In this document: piece by piece, positions 60,600-64,000 of the stretch | Numbering within the stretch: position 1 is the first letter of the stretch | Layout of the letters: every line of letters begins with the position of its first letter | DNA from: Pascua guehoae | Lineage: Eukaryota; Basidiomycota; Tremellomycetes; Trichosporonales; Trichosporonaceae | Assembly: GCA_001600415.1 (NCBI GenBank) | Contig: BCJX01000017.1 | Coordinates: 737,005 to 801,004, forward strand | Length of the DNA stretch: 64,000 nucleotides | Reading direction: 5' to 3' | Position numbers and translations under genes: made by a program | Notes under the pieces: generated by a model | What the model was told of the DNA's origin: nothing | Seen by the model: only the letters and a program-made list of their open reading frames with translations | Databases searched by the model: none

Positions 60600-61071
60600 G
60601 GGAGGGGCGTGATTTGAGGTGACATGGGGAATAGCACTTCTTATAACTGTCCTGCGCTCTGCAGCAATTCGTCGACAGCCCACCCTGTCTACACTGAAAT
60701 GCAGTGCCCGTCCTTACAGGGCAAGGCCAACATGCAACGAGGTTGTTTCATTGCCCTTGTAACTGTCAGAGCCCCCACTTGCTACACTTGTGATACACGA
60801 TCAACAGGGGAACCAGCCAACAGCAATTGTTGTTGGCTCGGGCTGCATCACGTGACGGAGATAAAACAGGGATACCGCATCCCAGCCTGACATCCAGACC
60901 TAACAACAGCGGTACACAGCAATTCCCAACTGTCAACTGCTCCATCCACGTCTCGAAGTTCACAGCCACACCCAAATCTCGCTTTGAGTGCTGCTCGCCT
61001 TCACATCCAATCCTCTACAGAGTGACAGTTTCTCCTCAATCTCCGTTTGCCCTGAGCCCAGAACAGCGAAT
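60600..61071. promoter_or_regulatory. Divergent promoter, aspartic protease / F-box protein
   Basis: 472 bp between divergent ATG codons. No open frame or named site was recognised; 60830-60850 contains CATCACGTGACG with a CACGTG core. Confidence 0.4.
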
Positions 61072-63188
61072 ATGACCGGCCTAGGGGAACTTCCCGCAGA
61101 GGTATGATGTGGTCGACGACTGGCAAAGTTTCTGACATCCAGCTCCTGTCTCGCATCCTTATACTAGTGGACGATCTGCCGTCCTTAATCAACCTGGGAA
61201 AGGCTATGTCAATCCACGATGACGTGAGTGTCACTCGCACCACCGCCAGTACGCTTACGTGGAAGGCACAATGGCTTTGGAGGGCGATATGTATTTCCAA
61301 ATTCGACGACCCTCGGCGAGCCTGTGCTTTTCTCACTCCGCGCGAGGACATCGATTGGAGGGCCTTGGTATGCGAACGTAATGAGGTGTTGCGATTTATT
61401 CAGGAAGAAGAAGAGCCGAAAGACCCTGTGCCTGTGGTGCAGCCCACGCGGTCAATATCTCGACGAGTGAGTATCTCAATGAGGTGGTTCCGTTAAGCCT
61501 CTGCCTGAGGTCGTGACAACGCCATGCCATCACTATGGCTGAAGCGAACATGGTCTCTGTGTATACAAGTTGATTGATGCCAGGTCGTGACCAACATGAT
61601 CAATACACTACGAAGACGCCATCAGTCTACACCAGACCATCAGTCTACACCAAACCATCAGTCTACACCAGAGGTTATCTACCGCAACCCCAAGGACATG
61701 GTGCGCAGCTTGCTTTAGCCGTGGTTTGTGCTAACATGTGGTAGGATATTTGGATGCCTCGGCTGTGTCGAACGGTGCTCGACATGTTTCTCGATCTTCC
61801 GCCAGTCGGAATCGAATCGCGCAACGCACCCATCATTGAGGGCACTGTCACCTTGGACTCAGACTTATTTTGTCATCTTGTAAGACAATACCGAACCTGC
61901 GATTCTGTTACTGCCGACCACTTGGAAATGCTCTTTGCGAATCTTCCAGGACTCTGGAGCGGCACACCAGTACCATTTATGCGCTACCTAGAACGCTTTC
62001 GCTGTCCCTCAGCGGTCACGAGCTACACCAGTTGCGCGCGTGTTGTCCTGAGCAACCGAGCGGACTGGGACCTTCTCTCCATCTCGGCCTCGTATCTAAG
62101 TGAGTCAAATGTGCTCAGCTTTTGGCTGACTTCCAGCATACTATCTGTGTATCCGATTCAATGCTTTTCCTTGTAGGAACCATGCCGAACATGCGGACGA
62201 TGCCGAGTCGTGGCCCAAACCGCCCATTGGGCATGATTTGGCAGCTACTCGTGGGCCTGGAATCATGGGGCTAGAACCGCCACCGCGAACAGACTCGGAG
62301 GTTTGGGACTGGGCCGGTGTACAAGGACAATGGTATGGCTTGTCCGTTCACGAATATCGTTCGCCGCTCTCAAATACAGGCTCTCGCCAAACTACCAAAG
62401 ACTGCTGCGCTGCCTTCCAGGTCCGGAGTTTGTCCTCGCGCCACGGTGGGCCGCCGCGCGAAAACTCCTATACCACCCCTGCGCATGCCGCCCATAACAT
62501 ATTCCGGGGACGCGACGACACCACCCTCCAAGCCCTGCGTTACACAGACTTTGCAAAGGTTCCGGGCGAATTCTCCCTCGTCGCTGCTCGAGACAAGACT
62601 CAAGTCTCGACCGCATTTGCGCAGGCACGATGCGCTGGTGCTTCAGGCGACGTGCCCGTGCCCGACATTTGGGACAAGTTCCCAGACACGTACATGGCCA
62701 CGAGCGTCTACCCTCTGCCTCCACTGTACTTTTACGGCCATGAGAAGAACGACGAGGGTACCTTCATCTACGGCGTCGTTCACCTCACCCACGACAATCC
62801 ACCCGAACTCCAGTGGATGCTGGCGACGGAATGCGCCGACAATCCCATGAACAACATTGTCATCCGAGGAGTGCAGATGGGCGGGCGTGGAGGCAAACGA
62901 GGGTTTATAGGGGTAAGTTCTGGCGGCTTTTAGTCCTCAATTGGATTGGCACATGTTGCAGAGGTTGACACTCAGTCTTGGGGCTATAAGAATACAGTCG
63001 AGCTGGTCACGGGCGATCTTAACCAGCGGGACCAAGAGAGCTCGGCGGAAAAACAAGACCCAGGCGACTACTTTACCCATGAGGCTCCGGCGTGGTGTTG
63101 GAAACTAGGTAAGTGGTAAGTGGCCTTTACAATCAGTCAGTGGAGCTGACTTGCAGAGGGAGACCAAACCTACGGTGTCATTCGTTAG
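61072..63188 (+). CDS. F-box protein, fungal type
   Basis: Likely substrate receptor of an SCF ubiquitin ligase. The first intron (61102-61142) joins MTGLGELPAE to LLSRILILVDDLPSLINLGK, giving an F-box-like helix. It continues WKAQWLWRAICISKF and DIDWRALVCERNEVLRFIQE. After the intron near 61680 comes DIWMPRLCRTVLDMFLDLPP, LPGLWSGTPVPFMRYL and ADWDLLSISASYL. A later segment has VWDWAGVQGQW and VPDIWDKFPDTYMATSVYPL, then MNNIVIRGVQMGGRGGKRGF and EAPAWCWKL. These resemble basidiomycete F-box proteins with a C-terminal substrate domain. The part at about 62330-62460 can be read through or with an intron, so its sequence is uncertain. The last exon after the GTAAGT at 63109 ends EGDQTYGVIR with the stop at 63186-63188; alternatively it stops at 63117-63119. 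Confidence 0.72.
61620..61673 (+). repeat. 18-bp in-frame coding repeat, three units
   Basis: CATCAGTCTACACCARAC three times inside the F-box gene, encoding HQSTPD, HQSTPN and HQSTPE. Repeat length is a multiple of three and frame is kept. Confidence 0.9.
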
Positions 63189-64000
63189 GCAGGGTGCTCT
63201 GTGTTCGAGAACTCGAGAATGCCGGCTGGACAAACAGGTTAAGCAACATTTATGTAACGAGGGCCATGCGACTGGCGCCCCGTATATCCCACATATCTCC
63301 CAAGAATGGCAAAAACAGGTAATCTCTTGGGGTACTCCACAGATTACGAATGCTACGATTACCTCTTCCATAGATGTGTGCATGCTCTGGGGACAGCGGG
63401 CACAAGATGCAACAGCCGCTCCACACTGGCAGGTTCCAACTCCGCCCCACATTCCCGTCCGTTAAGGACAACGCGTTCAGTCGGTACACAAGCGCAGCTT
63501 CAAAGGCGACGGGCGTGGAGTTTGCTCATGCCGTGTGTGGCTAGGCAGTAGATGCATTACACTCACAACGTTCTGCTGCTTAAATGCGCACCAACGTCTA
63601 AACGGAAATGGCCACTCTCACACACGCACCCAAATGGAACCGGCATCCGGGGGCCGGTCCGACGCCACTGCCGTTCGGTGTGGCGTATATTCTGGCCCTC
63701 GATTCCATGTCACCTGCACGCAAATGTCTTGGCACAACATGCCCTGCCCACATTGGCACTGCTCCATTCGTCCGTTTTGGCAGACGGACATGGCCGTGAT
63801 CCTCGCCCATTCCACCTTGCTGGTGTTGATGGCTGGTGGTACCCTTGCTCTCTGCACTTCGCCAGGTCCGCATTGCTCATCAAGTCGGCCATGTCCGAGA
63901 AATATCGAGGTTCGGAGACAAGCGAGAGATGATTTCTGGCAGACCTAGGTCCCGCGTATACATGCTGACAGAGCACATATACTGGCCCCCGTCCTGCTCT
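63189..64000. other. Right-edge stretch with no gene assigned
   Basis: About 0.8 kb without a recognised gene on either strand. It may contain the start of the next gene beyond the window. Confidence 0.4.

Noticed and set aside
61225..61250. A 26-nt intron-like GTGAGT...CCAG in the F-box gene
   Set aside because: Too short for splicing, and removing it would shift the frame into an early stop; the read-through frame is the coherent one.

Overview
The window is nuclear DNA of a filamentous or yeast-like fungus, most likely a basidiomycete of the Tremellomycetes (Trichosporonales-like). This rests on three observations. Base composition is GC-rich. Most genes carry many very short introns (about 35-60 nt) with GTRNGT donors, CTRAC-type branch points and CAG or TAG acceptors. 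The gene content is eukaryotic (Ku70, SDA1, glycine cleavage T-protein, mL60, PSR-type phosphatase, fungal ATP sulfurylase with an APS-kinase-like tail). The genus is inferred; no rRNA or ITS is present to confirm it. All CDS spans below run from start to stop codon including introns, with exon joins read by eye.

Layout. 0.6-5.8 kb: a short-chain dehydrogenase (-) and glyoxalase I (+) diverge. 5.8-11.4 kb: Ku70 (-) and 6-phosphofructo-2-kinase/fructose-2,6-bisphosphatase (+) diverge from a 459-bp promoter. 13.0-17.3 kb: ATP sulfurylase and mitochondrial ribosomal protein mL60 (+). 18.1-22.0 kb: a large, mostly disordered protein of unknown function (-). 24.9-26.1 kb: an intronless, bacterial-type diaminopimelate epimerase (+) followed by tRNA-Thr(AGU). 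26.8-33.5 kb: an uncharacterised Ser/Pro-rich protein (-) and SDA1 (+). 35.8-43.2 kb: a PSR1/2-like phosphatase (+), glycine cleavage T-protein (+) and a GPI-anchored ThuA-domain protein (-). 43.6-51.8 kb: an intronless rifampicin-monooxygenase-like flavoprotein, an F-box-like protein with an Asp-rich tail, and an MFS sugar transporter (all +). 51.8-64 kb: a repeat-rich gap containing a MITE, a multi-pass RING-H2 E3 ligase (+), an alpha/beta hydrolase (+) behind 13 perfect 16-bp repeats, a secreted aspartic protease (-) and an F-box protein (+).

The genes do not form one pathway; this looks like ordinary fungal housekeeping chromatin with accessory insertions. The most notable items are the bacterial-type dapF next to a tRNA gene, the intronless actinobacterial-looking monooxygenase, the minisatellite promoter at 57.7-57.9 kb, and a 154-bp Tc1/mariner-like MITE with TA duplication at 52.0-52.2 kb. 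I found no CRISPR array, prophage or convincing secondary-metabolite cluster. There are two assembly gaps, both beside G or C homopolymers.
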